Positions 33,045 through 41,306 of a stretch of 64,000 nt of DNA are shown here, in pieces. The position numbers and the translations under genes were made by a program. Where the stretch lies: the NCBI RefSeq assembly GCF_000960475.2, contig NZ_JZDQ02000005.1:122724-186723 (forward strand), read 5' to 3'. This DNA is from Nocardioides luteus. GTDB lineage: Bacteria; Actinomycetota; Actinomycetes; Propionibacteriales; Nocardioidaceae. Numbering within the stretch: position 1 is the stretch's first letter; each line of letters starts with the position of its first letter. Under the pieces are notes generated by a model. That model was given only the letters and a program-made list of their open reading frames with translations, ran no database searches and was not told where the DNA came from.

Positions 33045-34373
33045 GTGTTCCCACTGATCCTGCCCATGCACGGCCTGGGCGGGGGAGCAGACCTACCCAT
33101 CCCCGCATCCTTCGCGATAGCGGGCGGCACCGCCGCCCTCGCGCTGTCCTTCGTCGTTCTGCTCCTGGCGTGGCGTACACCGCGGTTCGCGACCCCCGGC
33201 GGAGAACGAGCCATCCCCTTCGAACTCGCCGCGATCCTCGATAGTCGCAGCTGGACCCTGAGTGTCCGTGTGCTGGGGATGGTGTTCTTCGGCTTCATGC
33301 TCTGGCCCGCGCTATTCGGTCCGGACTTGCTGAACAACCCCACCTTCGGCGTGGTCTACGTCTGGCTCTGGGTCGGGGTCGTCCCGGCCTCTCTGCTGTT
33401 CGGGCGCTTCTACCGCGCCGTCAGCCCGGCATGCACGGTGCACCTCGTGCTCTCCAAGGCTGCTGGACGACAACCCTCCGAAGGCACGCGCCACTACCCG
33501 GCCTGGCTGGGCTACTGGCCCGCAGCGGTCGGGCTGTTCGCCTTCGTCTGGCTCGAGCTCGTCTCTCCCCAAGCGACCTACCTGGGTCCGGTACGTACCT
33601 GGTTCGCGTTCTACCTGGCGGCGATGCTGCTCGGCGGCGTGATCTTCGGTGAGCGATGGCTCGAGCGCGCCGACCCGTTCGAGGTCTACTCCACCCTCCT
33701 GGCCCACCTCTCACCATGGGCGCGCAACGACCAAGGCGACCTGGTCTGGATCAGTCCATTGCGTCACCTCGCCCGCGTCCCGGGCGAACCCGGACTCGTG
33801 GCCACGGTCGCCGTTCTTCTCGGGAGCACCGCCTACGACAGTTGGCGCGAGAGCGTGACCTGGATCCGGTTCGTCCAGTCCGGCGGCATCGATCAGACCG
33901 TATTGGGGACGGCCGGGCTCCTGACGGCGGTCACCGTGGTGGGAGTCGTCTTCATGGCGGCGTCGATGGCAACAGGGGTCGATGACGGCGCCGATCGCCG
34001 TCGGGTCCCACGTCAGCTTGCGCACTCCATCGTCCCGATCGTCGTCGGCTACATGGTGGCGCACTACCTGAGCTTCTTCGTACAGGTCGGCTCACAGACT
34101 CTGATCCAGATCAGCGACCCGATCGGAACCGGGGCGAATCTGTTCGGCACGGCGGACTGGGAGGTCAACTATTGGTTCTCCCAGCACGCGACGCTCCTGG
34201 CCTCGACCAAGGTGGTTGCCATCGTCAGCGGTCACGTGCTCGGTGTCATCGCCGCCCATGACCGTGCCCTGGAGATCCTCCCTCGACGACACCAGGTCGC
34301 CGGCCAGCTGCCGCTGCTCTTCACGATGGTGCTCTACACCTACATGGGCCTCTACCTGCTCTTCGGAGCCTGA
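33045..34373 (+). CDS. Polytopic membrane protein of unknown function
   Basis: Encodes 442 residues from a GTG. It starts with PMHGLGGGADLPIPASFAIAG and has about ten hydrophobic segments, including GMVFFGFMLWPALFG and VVYVWLWVGVVPASLLFGRF. Similar actinobacterial proteins are sometimes labelled fenitrothion hydrolase, but I see no hydrolase motif that supports this here. Histidine and aspartate pairs within the segments could bind metal. The gene follows the cupredoxin-like lipoprotein with one base between and is followed by a small exported protein. The role of the set is unknown. Confidence 0.75.
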   Translation: MFPLILPMHGLGGGADLPIPASFAIAGGTAALALSFVVLLLAWRTPRFATPGGERAIPFELAAILDSRSWTLSVRVLGMVFFGFMLWPALFGPDLLNNPTFGVVYVWLWVGVVPASLLFGRFYRAVSPACTVHLVLSKAAGRQPSEGTRHYPAWLGYWPAAVGLFAFVWLELVSPQATYLGPVRTWFAFYLAAMLLGGVIFGERWLERADPFEVYSTLLAHLSPWARNDQGDLVWISPLRHLARVPGEPGLVATVAVLLGSTAYDSWRESVTWIRFVQSGGIDQTVLGTAGLLTAVTVVGVVFMAASMATGVDDGADRRRVPRQLAHSIVPIVVGYMVAHYLSFFVQVGSQTLIQISDPIGTGANLFGTADWEVNYWFSQHATLLASTKVVAIVSGHVLGVIAAHDRALEILPRRHQVAGQLPLLFTMVLYTYMGLYLLFGA

Positions 34374-34374
34374 C

Positions 34375-34833
34375 ATGAGCCCAGCCCCTGACGCCGGACT
34401 TTCGACCCGACCCCCACAAGGCGTCTCGACATGCTTGCCCGATCCCTGCAGCAGATGGCCGGTCGTCGCCGCCATCGGCGCGGTGCTCGTCTTCGTCGCG
34501 GCCCCTGCCCGCGCAAACGGCATTGGCAGCGACACGTTCGCGCGTCGCGTAACACCGGTTGGACCGGCGTACTGCGATGGAACGCGCGGGGCTGGAGTTC
34601 CTGGAGACCTTCGACGGCCTGGCGAACCGGAGCGAGCCGGCCTGCGGACCGGTCGCGTACATCGTCACGTGCGGCGGCGCCGCGCGTCTGCCGGAATGAC
34701 ACCAACAAGTTCCATCACGGACACCGCTGGGCTAGACGCGTCCGCCAACATCAGAGACTCAACGGCTTCGTCTTACTCCACGGCAGAAGAGAAGTCGAGG
34801 ACCACCGCCGATGACAACGACCCGATCGACTGA
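34375..34833 (+). CDS. Possible exported protein, likely degraded or frameshifted
   Basis: ATG 34375 starts one base after the previous stop. The first 50 residues contain a convincing signal sequence (WPVVAAIGAVLVFVAAPARA). After about residue 60 the frame turns low-complexity and Arg-rich. Another frame between about 34556 and 34699 encodes a more protein-like stretch (GLEFLETFDGLANRSEPACG). I therefore suspect a frameshift near 34560, with the true end at 34699. No family was recognised. Confidence 0.35.
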   Translation: MSPAPDAGLSTRPPQGVSTCLPDPCSRWPVVAAIGAVLVFVAAPARANGIGSDTFARRVTPVGPAYCDGTRGAGVPGDLRRPGEPERAGLRTGRVHRHVRRRRASAGMTPTSSITDTAGLDASANIRDSTASSYSTAEEKSRTTADDNDPID

Positions 34834-35106
34834 CGACAGAGACTCAGATACCCGGGCAGGTATGCCCGTTTGGGTCCATTTGATGACGATAAGTCCCGCA
34901 TGGTGGACAGGGTGGCATGACTTACCTCACGTCTTGCGGTCAGAATCGGTGTCGACAATTCGCCCTGGCGCCAGACCTCTGGACGTCAGAGCGAGGGCCC
35001 CTTTTGGATTTGGCAACAACTCGGCCACATCGTGGTTGGCATGTTCGGTTCTCGGTGTCGATCGCGCGGCTGGCCTCACCCATCCCCCGAACAGGATCCC
35101 CCTCCT

Positions 35107-35937
35107 ATGAACCACACCAAGCTCGTGGTCGCCACTGCCGGCACCCTGGCCCTCCTGGGCGCAGTCATCTTCGGCGGACAGCTTGCCAACCCCGCCCCCA
35201 CGACGACCAAGCAGGCGACTGACAGGGCGAGCGCCTCGGTCGGCGGCACGCTTCGGATCGGTGTGACCAGCGCCGAACCGGCCTACTACAAGGCCGACGG
35301 CGTGACCAAAGGCTTCGACTACGAGATGGCACGCGGCGTCGCCGACCAGATGGGCACCGAGCCCGAGTTCGTGGAGATGGAGCTCAACAAGCTCTTCCCG
35401 GCCCTGAAAGCGGGCAAGATCGACATGATCGGGGCCCAGGTCACCAAGACCACAGATCTGGAGCGAGACTTCGACTTCAGCGCGCCGTACTTCGAGACGT
35501 ACGTGTCCTTCCTCGTCCCCAATAACTCGACCATCCACACGCGGGGCGATGTCCACGGCAAGACTATCGCGGTCGTTGCCGGCACCATCCAGGAACGCTA
35601 CCTCCAAGACCAGTACCAGCAGGTCGACATCGTCAAGGCCCCAGACGCAGCTGCCGCGGTCGAGATGATCGGACGAGGCGAGGCCGACGTGTTCTGCTCT
35701 GGCGCTCCCTACGTCGAATCGATCATCAAACGCGCGCCCATCGCGTTGAACGAGCCGATCCGCTACCGAGCCAAACAGGCGCCGATCGGCTTCGTGATCC
35801 GGTCGGGCGACCCGCGCAAGGAGCAGATCGACGCAGCCATCGAGGACATGATCCGCAGCGGTGAGTGGCTCAAGATCAAGACGACCTACTTCGAGCCAGA
35901 CCCGCTGGCCGAGATGTTCCAGGAGAAGGGCGCCTGA
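35107..35937 (+). CDS. Orphan amino-acid-type solute-binding protein (family 3)
   Basis: Encodes 276 residues. A short hydrophobic signal (LVVATAGTLALLGAVIFGG) is followed by the family 3 extracellular solute-binding fold: LRIGVTSAEPAYYK, GFDYEMARGVADQMG, then FPALKAGKIDMIGAQVTKT and GKTIAVVAGTIQERY. These proteins bind polar amino acids or opines. No permease or ATPase gene is adjacent, so it is an orphan, working with a distant transporter or as a receptor. Its leader and N-terminus resemble the gene at the left window edge. The signal lacks a lipobox cysteine. Confidence 0.85.
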   Translation: MNHTKLVVATAGTLALLGAVIFGGQLANPAPTTTKQATDRASASVGGTLRIGVTSAEPAYYKADGVTKGFDYEMARGVADQMGTEPEFVEMELNKLFPALKAGKIDMIGAQVTKTTDLERDFDFSAPYFETYVSFLVPNNSTIHTRGDVHGKTIAVVAGTIQERYLQDQYQQVDIVKAPDAAAAVEMIGRGEADVFCSGAPYVESIIKRAPIALNEPIRYRAKQAPIGFVIRSGDPRKEQIDAAIEDMIRSGEWLKIKTTYFEPDPLAEMFQEKGA

Positions 35938-36518
35938 CCCGGCCGCCGCACTGTGAAGCACCCCGGGTTTTGCGAATGCCTTGCCGCCAGTTTCTCGTGT
36001 ATCGACCGACGTACGTGGCGGTCAGTCCCGACCTTGATGCTGTCATGTCGGCGAAGGGCGTCCTTGATAGCGAGTATTTGGGGCAACCCGCCTCGACTTG
36101 CCGTGCTCATGGCTGGAAGAGCGTGACGCCAGGGCCGTGCCGGTCGGTGAGCTTCGTTTGGAACATCAGGTCGGGGAAGGCGCGATGAGCGTGTTCGGGC
36201 CAGGCGTCGGCGAGCAGATGCGCGATGTCCTCCAGCGGCTGTTCCTCGGCCGGGTCCGTCGGGTCGAAGACGTCTGAGCATGGTGGTCCTCATTCCCATC
36301 AAGCGCTGCGTGTGCTACCACATCGGCGGTGAGGTGGTGACCGGTCTTGCTCGGCGTTCAGTGCGAGCTTGCCGGTATGGCTCTGGAGACGGAGGGACGC
36401 AAGCCTTGTCGAAGCAGAAGTGGCTGACCACAGCACCAGATCGTCGCCCGAGCCACAGCACTCTCCGTGGCCCGTCGACATCGCCTTTTCGACCAAGCGC
36501 ACTCGGCAGGCGGTTCGG
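35938..36518. other. 580-base region with a gene fragment but no complete gene
   Basis: Between the orphan binding protein and the AraC gene there is no complete gene. A leftward coding fragment (36107-36289) is present and listed separately. Nothing else was recognised. Confidence 0.4.
36107..36289 (-). pseudogene. C-terminal fragment of an unidentified protein
   Basis: A stop-free leftward frame of 60 codons between two in-frame TGAs encodes a natural-looking stretch such as EDIAHLLADAWPEHAHRAF and ends VTLFQP. It has no usable start codon and no ribosome-binding site, so it looks like the tail of a truncated gene. No family was recognised. Confidence 0.35.
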
Positions 36519-37535
36519 TCACCAACTCTGGCACGCCTGTCGAAACTGGCTCGGAGACTGGCCAGTCCATCGTTTGAAGGCGTGTGAGAAGTTGGTGAGG
36601 TCGCTGTAACCGAGATCAGCGGCGATCTCGCTGACCGACATGGATCGGTCGAGCAGCCGTAGTGTGGCGCGCTCTAGCAAGGACGACTCGAGCAGTTCGC
36701 GAAACGTCGTGCCCTCCTCGCGGAGGCGTCGCTTGAGAGTGCTGGCGGACATGGAGAACTCATCAGCGACCGTCTGGCTACTTTTCAGTCCGGAACCCTC
36801 GTCCAACGACGTTCTTACCTTGCTCGAGAATGACGTGGCCCCGATTCGGTGGTCGAGAGATTGCCGCAGATCGGCAATGGCGAGCCGGTACGCGATGGGG
36901 TCGGAGAACCGGCAAACCTCATTCAGCATCGGAGTCGGCACATGGAGGAACGTCATTGGGGCGTTGAAGATCAGGTGCCCCCCCAGCGTGTCCACATGCT
37001 GAGCCATGGAGGCCGGGGCTGGCCAACTGATGTGCAGCCTGACGCTCGACACGTCGCCGACGAGCATCTGGATCAATCGCAGGAGCGCCGAACCGCAGTA
37101 GGTGACGACCAGGCAGTCCAGCTCCGGATCGCCAGTGTGGCCTGTGAGCCCGACAGTGAGGCCCTCGTCGTTCGGGTGGAACCGCGTACTGACGGCTGTC
37201 GAGATCAAGGGCAGGTAGGTGAGTAGTTCCATGATCTCGGATACCGAGCCTGCACTGATCAGGGGAAGGCTCAACGGGCCAAAGGAGGTCAACTGAGCCT
37301 GTTCTGCGAACGCGTGGCCGAGGTGGGTTGCCTGGTCGGCGTCGAGTTCGGGGTAGACCTCCCGGAACCATCGCACCGGGGCTTGGCCGTCCAGCTGCCG
37401 CAGGGTCGCCTCGTCGGTTTTTTCGCGTGCCATGATGCTGCGGAAGCGCGCGGCTGCGTCCGCGTCGACCGCCCGACTCTCGAGCAGTTGCGCGAACATG
37501 ACGTAGGGCACACCCGCTTCGCCGAGGTTCACCAT
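36519..37535 (-). CDS. AraC-family regulator of the CYP153 locus
   Basis: About 338 residues from ATG 37535. The N-terminal 200 residues match the arabinose-binding-type AraC domain (PF12625-like; GPLSLPLISAGSVSEIMELL). Two helix-turn-helix motifs at the C-terminus are clear (SQTVADEFSMSASTLKRRLR and VSEIAADLGYSDLTNFSHAFKRW). A longer start at 37628 would add a non-conserved tail. AraC genes of this subtype divergent from ferredoxin-CYP153 operons are common in alkane degraders, so it is the likely activator. Direct repeats of GTGACCA at 37575 and 37611 are candidate sites. Confidence 0.9.
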   Translation of the reverse strand: MVNLGEAGVPYVMFAQLLESRAVDADAAARFRSIMAREKTDEATLRQLDGQAPVRWFREVYPELDADQATHLGHAFAEQAQLTSFGPLSLPLISAGSVSEIMELLTYLPLISTAVSTRFHPNDEGLTVGLTGHTGDPELDCLVVTYCGSALLRLIQMLVGDVSSVRLHISWPAPASMAQHVDTLGGHLIFNAPMTFLHVPTPMLNEVCRFSDPIAYRLAIADLRQSLDHRIGATSFSSKVRTSLDEGSGLKSSQTVADEFSMSASTLKRRLREEGTTFRELLESSLLERATLRLLDRSMSVSEIAADLGYSDLTNFSHAFKRWTGQSPSQFRQACQSW

Positions 37536-37574
37536 ACTCCCCTTGTGAGCCGAATTCACAACATCTTGACACGG

Positions 37575-37588
37575 GTGACCATAGTCAC
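37575..37588. promoter_or_regulatory. Candidate AraC binding region
   Basis: GTGAC and GTCAC form a small inverted repeat with a 4-base spacer. GTGACCA recurs 36 bases downstream at 37611-37617, giving two sites on roughly the same face of the DNA. It lies between the AraC gene and the ferredoxin operon. Evidence is positional only. Confidence 0.35.
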
Positions 37589-37655
37589 AGCGGCCATCCG
37601 CGACAAGAGTGTGACCAGGCATTAGCACCTAAGGACATCGCACCAGGAGTTGGTT

Positions 37656-37976
37656 ATGGCAGTGGTTACGTTTGTGTCGCACGGCGGTGAGAGGCATGAA
37701 GCGTCGCTGGAGGCAGGTCGGTCGCTGATGCAGATCGCGACCAACAATGCGGTTCCCGGCATTGACGGTGACTGCGGGGGCGAGGCCGCCTGCGGGACCT
37801 GTCACGTGATCGTCGACCCGAAATGGTCCGAGCAGGTCGGCCTCTCCGGCGCGGACGAGGAGGAGATGCTCGCGATGAACCCCGAACGTCGACCGACCTC
37901 CCGGCTGTCTTGCCAGATGATGGTTTCGACCTCATGGGACGGCTTGACCGTCGAACTGCCTGAATTCCAGATGTGA
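37656..37976 (+). CDS. [2Fe-2S] ferredoxin for the CYP153 system
   Basis: Encodes 106 residues. Cluster cysteines are Cys40, Cys46, Cys49 and Cys86, in the order CX5CX2C...C (DCGGEAACGTCHVIV and RLSCQM). This is the adrenodoxin/putidaredoxin-type ferredoxin that feeds bacterial class I P450s. CAGGAG precedes ATG 37656. It is the first gene of the operon, just upstream of the P450 and its reductase, so it is almost certainly the electron carrier between them. Confidence 0.95.
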   Translation: MAVVTFVSHGGERHEASLEAGRSLMQIATNNAVPGIDGDCGGEAACGTCHVIVDPKWSEQVGLSGADEEEMLAMNPERRPTSRLSCQMMVSTSWDGLTVELPEFQM

Positions 37977-37999
37977 CGATGAGAGAGGGATACGACGTG

Positions 38000-39388
38000 A
38001 TGAAGATTTCCGACGCGATCACCGCCAAAGTTCAGTCAGCCATCCCGATGGAGCGGCAGATCCAGGGCGCGCATATCTATGACAAGACTCGGCGATGGAT
38101 GACCGGGACCAACGGGGAGAAGATCTTCGTCGAGGCACCGATTCCGCCGGTCGAGGACGTCGAACTCGCCGACATCGACCTCAGCAATCCTTTCCTATAC
38201 CGGCAGGGCCATTGGAAGTCCTACTTCGAACGCGTTCGCAACGAGGCTCCGGTTCACTTTCAGCCCGACAGCCCGTTCGGTCCGTTCTGGTCCGTCACGC
38301 GGCACGCCGACATCATCGCAGTCGACAAGAACCACGAGCTCTTCTCCGCTGAGCCGTTCATCATCATCGGCACCCCGCCGCGTTTCCTCGACATCGAGAT
38401 GTTCATCGCGATGGACCCACCACGACACGACCTGCAGCGTCAGGCCGTGCAGGGTGTGGTCACGCCGAAGAACCTGCGCGAGATGGAGGGTCTGATCCGA
38501 TCGCGCGTCCAGGAGGTGCTCGACAGCCTTCCCGTGGACCAGCCGTTCGACTGGGTGCAGAACGTCTCGATCGAACTGACCGGCCGAATGCTCGCCACCT
38601 TGCTGGACTTCCCGTACGAGCAGCGCCACAAGCTCGTCTACTGGTCAGACCTTGCGTCCTCGATGGAACAGGCAAACGGCGGGCCGTCGGACAACGACGA
38701 GGTGTTCGAAGGAATGCGCGACATGGCGCGAGGTCTCAGCGCGCTCTGGCATGACAAGGCGGCCCGGACAGCTGCCGGCGAAGAGCCCGGCTTCGACCTG
38801 ATCACCATGTTGCAGAGCAACGAGAACACCAAGGACCTGATCAACCGCCCCATGGAGTTCTTGGGCAACCTGGTGCTGCTCATCGTCGGAGGCAACGACA
38901 CGACGCGGAACTCGATGAGCGGCGGCGTTCTTGCACTCAACCAGTTTCCTGACCAGTTCGAGAAGCTGAAGGCCAACCCCGACTTGATCCCGAACATGGT
39001 CTCGGAGATCATCCGCTGGCAGACCCCACTCGCCTACATGCGCCGGATCGCCAAGGCCGACACCATGCTGAACGGCCAGTTCATCCGCAAGGGCGACAAG
39101 GTCGTGATGTGGTACGCCTCTGGCAACCGCGACGAGAGTGTGTTCGACCGCCCCGACGACTTGATCATCGATCGGCCCAACGCACGCAACCACATCTCCT
39201 TCGGCTTCGGCGTCCACCGCTGCATGGGCAACCGGCTCGCCGAACTGCAGCTGCGGATCCTCTGGGAAGAGCTGCTCCCGCGTTTCGAGAACATCGAGGT
39301 CGTCGGTGAGCCTGAGTACGTACAGTCCAACTTCGTACGGGGCATCAGCAAGCTCATGGTCCGTCTCACCCCGAAGCCCACCGCATGA
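38000..39388 (+). CDS. CYP153-type cytochrome P450, alkane/fatty-acid terminal hydroxylase
   Basis: About 462 residues from ATG 38000, which has GAGAGGGA nine bases upstream. Earlier in-frame starts at 37973 and 37979 are possible. Heme cysteine is Cys408 in FGFGVHRCMGNRLAE. The I-helix reads LIVGGNDTTRNSMSGG and the ExxR motif is in SEIIRWQTP. The I-helix and heme-loop signatures match the CYP153 family, which hydroxylates medium-chain n-alkanes at the terminal carbon. It is encoded between its ferredoxin and reductase, with a 4-base overlap into the reductase. The protein is cytoplasmic. Confidence 0.93.
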   Translation: MKISDAITAKVQSAIPMERQIQGAHIYDKTRRWMTGTNGEKIFVEAPIPPVEDVELADIDLSNPFLYRQGHWKSYFERVRNEAPVHFQPDSPFGPFWSVTRHADIIAVDKNHELFSAEPFIIIGTPPRFLDIEMFIAMDPPRHDLQRQAVQGVVTPKNLREMEGLIRSRVQEVLDSLPVDQPFDWVQNVSIELTGRMLATLLDFPYEQRHKLVYWSDLASSMEQANGGPSDNDEVFEGMRDMARGLSALWHDKAARTAAGEEPGFDLITMLQSNENTKDLINRPMEFLGNLVLLIVGGNDTTRNSMSGGVLALNQFPDQFEKLKANPDLIPNMVSEIIRWQTPLAYMRRIAKADTMLNGQFIRKGDKVVMWYASGNRDESVFDRPDDLIIDRPNARNHISFGFGVHRCMGNRLAELQLRILWEELLPRFENIEVVGEPEYVQSNFVRGISKLMVRLTPKPTA

Positions 39389-40587
39389 CCCTGCAGCGGG
39401 CCGTCATCGTCGGGGCAAGCCATGCCGGTGCCCAGCTCGCAGCCAGTCTGCGTCAGGAAGGGTGGAACGGGGAGATCGTCCTGGTAGGCGATGAATCGGC
39501 TCTGCCCTACCAACGCCCGCCGCTGTCGAAGGCCTACTTGGCAGGGAGGAGCACGCTTGGGGAACTGGCGATCCGCAGCGCGGAGTTCTATGCCAAGCAG
39601 GAGATACAACCACTGCATGCGACGGTCCAGGGGATAGACCGCACGGCAGGTCGCCTCGTGCTGAGCAGCGGCGAGTCACTCGCCTACACCAAACTCGCTC
39701 TGTGTACGGGCGCCCGTCCTCGACGGCTTCGCACCCCGGGAGCCGACCTGGCCGGGGTCTACTACCTGCGCACTGCCGCAGACGTCGAACTGATTCGAGA
39801 GGCCGCCACCCCCGGGGGCAGGGCCGTGATCGTCGGCGGGGGCTACATTGGGCTGGAGACGGCCGCCTCGTTGCGTGCGCTGGGTCTGGAAGTCACCGTT
39901 CTCGAGGCGGCCGAGCGTGTTCTCGAACGAGTCACCGCTCCCGAGGTCTCTGCATTCTTCGAGCGGATCCACCGGGAGAAGGGCACCGACGTTCGGACGG
40001 GCGCCCTGGTCGAGGCCCTCACCGGCGATAGCCGGGTCCGCGAGGTGGTTCTGTCCAGCGGCGAATCAATCCCTGCCGACCTCGTTATTGTCGGCATCGG
40101 CGTTGAACCGAACACCGACCTCGCCTCAGCAGCAGGTCTGCTTGTCGACGACGGCATCGTTATCGATGACCGGGCCCGGACCAGCGACCCTGGCATCGTC
40201 GCCGCCGGCGACTGTGCGAGCCACGACATGGCGCGATACGGCCGTCGGATCCGTCTGGAGTCCGTCCCCAGCGCGGGCGAGCAGGCCAAGGTCGCCGCCG
40301 CGACCATGTGCGGGAAGTCCAAGGAGATCACTGCACTTCCATGGTTCTGGTCAGATCAGTACGACCTCAAGCTCCAGATCGCCGGACTCAACACCGGGTA
40401 CGACGAAGTGGTCCTCAGCGGCGATCCGAGCCGGGACCGCGACTTCACGTGCTTCTACCTCCGACAAGGCGAGCTGCTCGCGGCGGACTGTGTCAACCGC
40501 CCTCGCGACTTCATGTTCAGCAAGCGTGTCATAACCGACCCGACTATTCCCGTCGATGGGCTGCCGATCACCCTGGAGCACAGGTGA
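39385..40587 (+). CDS. NAD(P)H-dependent ferredoxin reductase
   Basis: Encodes 400 residues of the putidaredoxin/rhodocoxin reductase type. The first FAD-binding motif is VIVGASHAGAQLA, the NAD-binding motif is AVIVGGGYIGLETAA, and the FAD ribityl motif is GIVAAGDCAS. A C-terminal reductase dimerisation domain follows. It transfers electrons from NAD(P)H to the upstream ferredoxin and so to the P450. The start codon overlaps the P450 stop (ATGA), and the stop overlaps the start of the following transglutaminase-like gene. Confidence 0.94.
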   Translation: MTLQRAVIVGASHAGAQLAASLRQEGWNGEIVLVGDESALPYQRPPLSKAYLAGRSTLGELAIRSAEFYAKQEIQPLHATVQGIDRTAGRLVLSSGESLAYTKLALCTGARPRRLRTPGADLAGVYYLRTAADVELIREAATPGGRAVIVGGGYIGLETAASLRALGLEVTVLEAAERVLERVTAPEVSAFFERIHREKGTDVRTGALVEALTGDSRVREVVLSSGESIPADLVIVGIGVEPNTDLASAAGLLVDDGIVIDDRARTSDPGIVAAGDCASHDMARYGRRIRLESVPSAGEQAKVAAATMCGKSKEITALPWFWSDQYDLKLQIAGLNTGYDEVVLSGDPSRDRDFTCFYLRQGELLAADCVNRPRDFMFSKRVITDPTIPVDGLPITLEHR

Positions 40588-41306
40588 GTCAGATACCAGA
40601 GTCGTTCCTGGAGGCGACCGAATTCCTCGACATCGAGCACGAGGCCGTCCGTACGTTCGCCGCCGCCTCGATCGGTGACGCGCGCACCGACCGAGACAAG
40701 GCGAAACGCCTCTTCGCTGCCGTCCGCGACCAAGTCTGGTACGACCCCTACACCGTCTCGGACGATCCCGCCCATTACCGAGCGAGCTTCGTCCTCCAGG
40801 CCGGCCGCGCCTACTGTGTCCCGAAAGCGGTGCTTTTGACCGCGGTTTGCCGTGCGGCAGGGATTCCGGCACGGCTGGGCTTCGCCGATGTCCGCAACCA
40901 CTTGCAGACCGAAGCATTGCGAGCGCGCATGGGCGGCACCGACCTGTTCGTCTATCACGGCTACAGCAGCCTCCATATCGATGGCAGGTGGCTCAAGGCG
41001 ACCCCGGCGTTCAACACCGAACTGTGTGCTCGTTTCGGTGTTCCTCCCGTGGAGTTCGACGGCGAGCACGACGCTCTGATGCACGCCTTCACTGCGGACG
41101 GAACCCAGCACATGGAGTACGTCCGCGAGCGCGGCGTCTTCGACGACCTGCCCTTGGTCACCATCCTGGCCGAGCTTCGGGACACGTATGGACCGATGGT
41201 GGATACCTCCGCGCATCCGGTCGATGACGCATTCACCGACCAACCCACAAGTCAGACCAGGCCCGGTGGAGCTTTCCGCGGGTCCCACTCATCCCAGGAG
41301 GCCTGA
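40584..41306 (+). CDS. Transglutaminase-like cysteine-fold protein
   Basis: About 240 residues from a GTG overlapping the reductase stop. The transglutaminase/protease core is visible: Cys in GRAYCVPKAVLLTAVCRAAGIPAR, His in HGYSSLHIDGRWLKATPAFN, with the usual third-residue position occupied by a Pro-Ala-Phe-Asn segment rather than a clear Asp. It may be an acyltransferase, amidase or peptidase. Its translational coupling to the P450 electron-transfer genes is unusual for an alkane locus, so it probably acts on a later intermediate. Function unknown. Confidence 0.75.
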   Translation: MSQIPESFLEATEFLDIEHEAVRTFAAASIGDARTDRDKAKRLFAAVRDQVWYDPYTVSDDPAHYRASFVLQAGRAYCVPKAVLLTAVCRAAGIPARLGFADVRNHLQTEALRARMGGTDLFVYHGYSSLHIDGRWLKATPAFNTELCARFGVPPVEFDGEHDALMHAFTADGTQHMEYVRERGVFDDLPLVTILAELRDTYGPMVDTSAHPVDDAFTDQPTSQTRPGGAFRGSHSSQEA

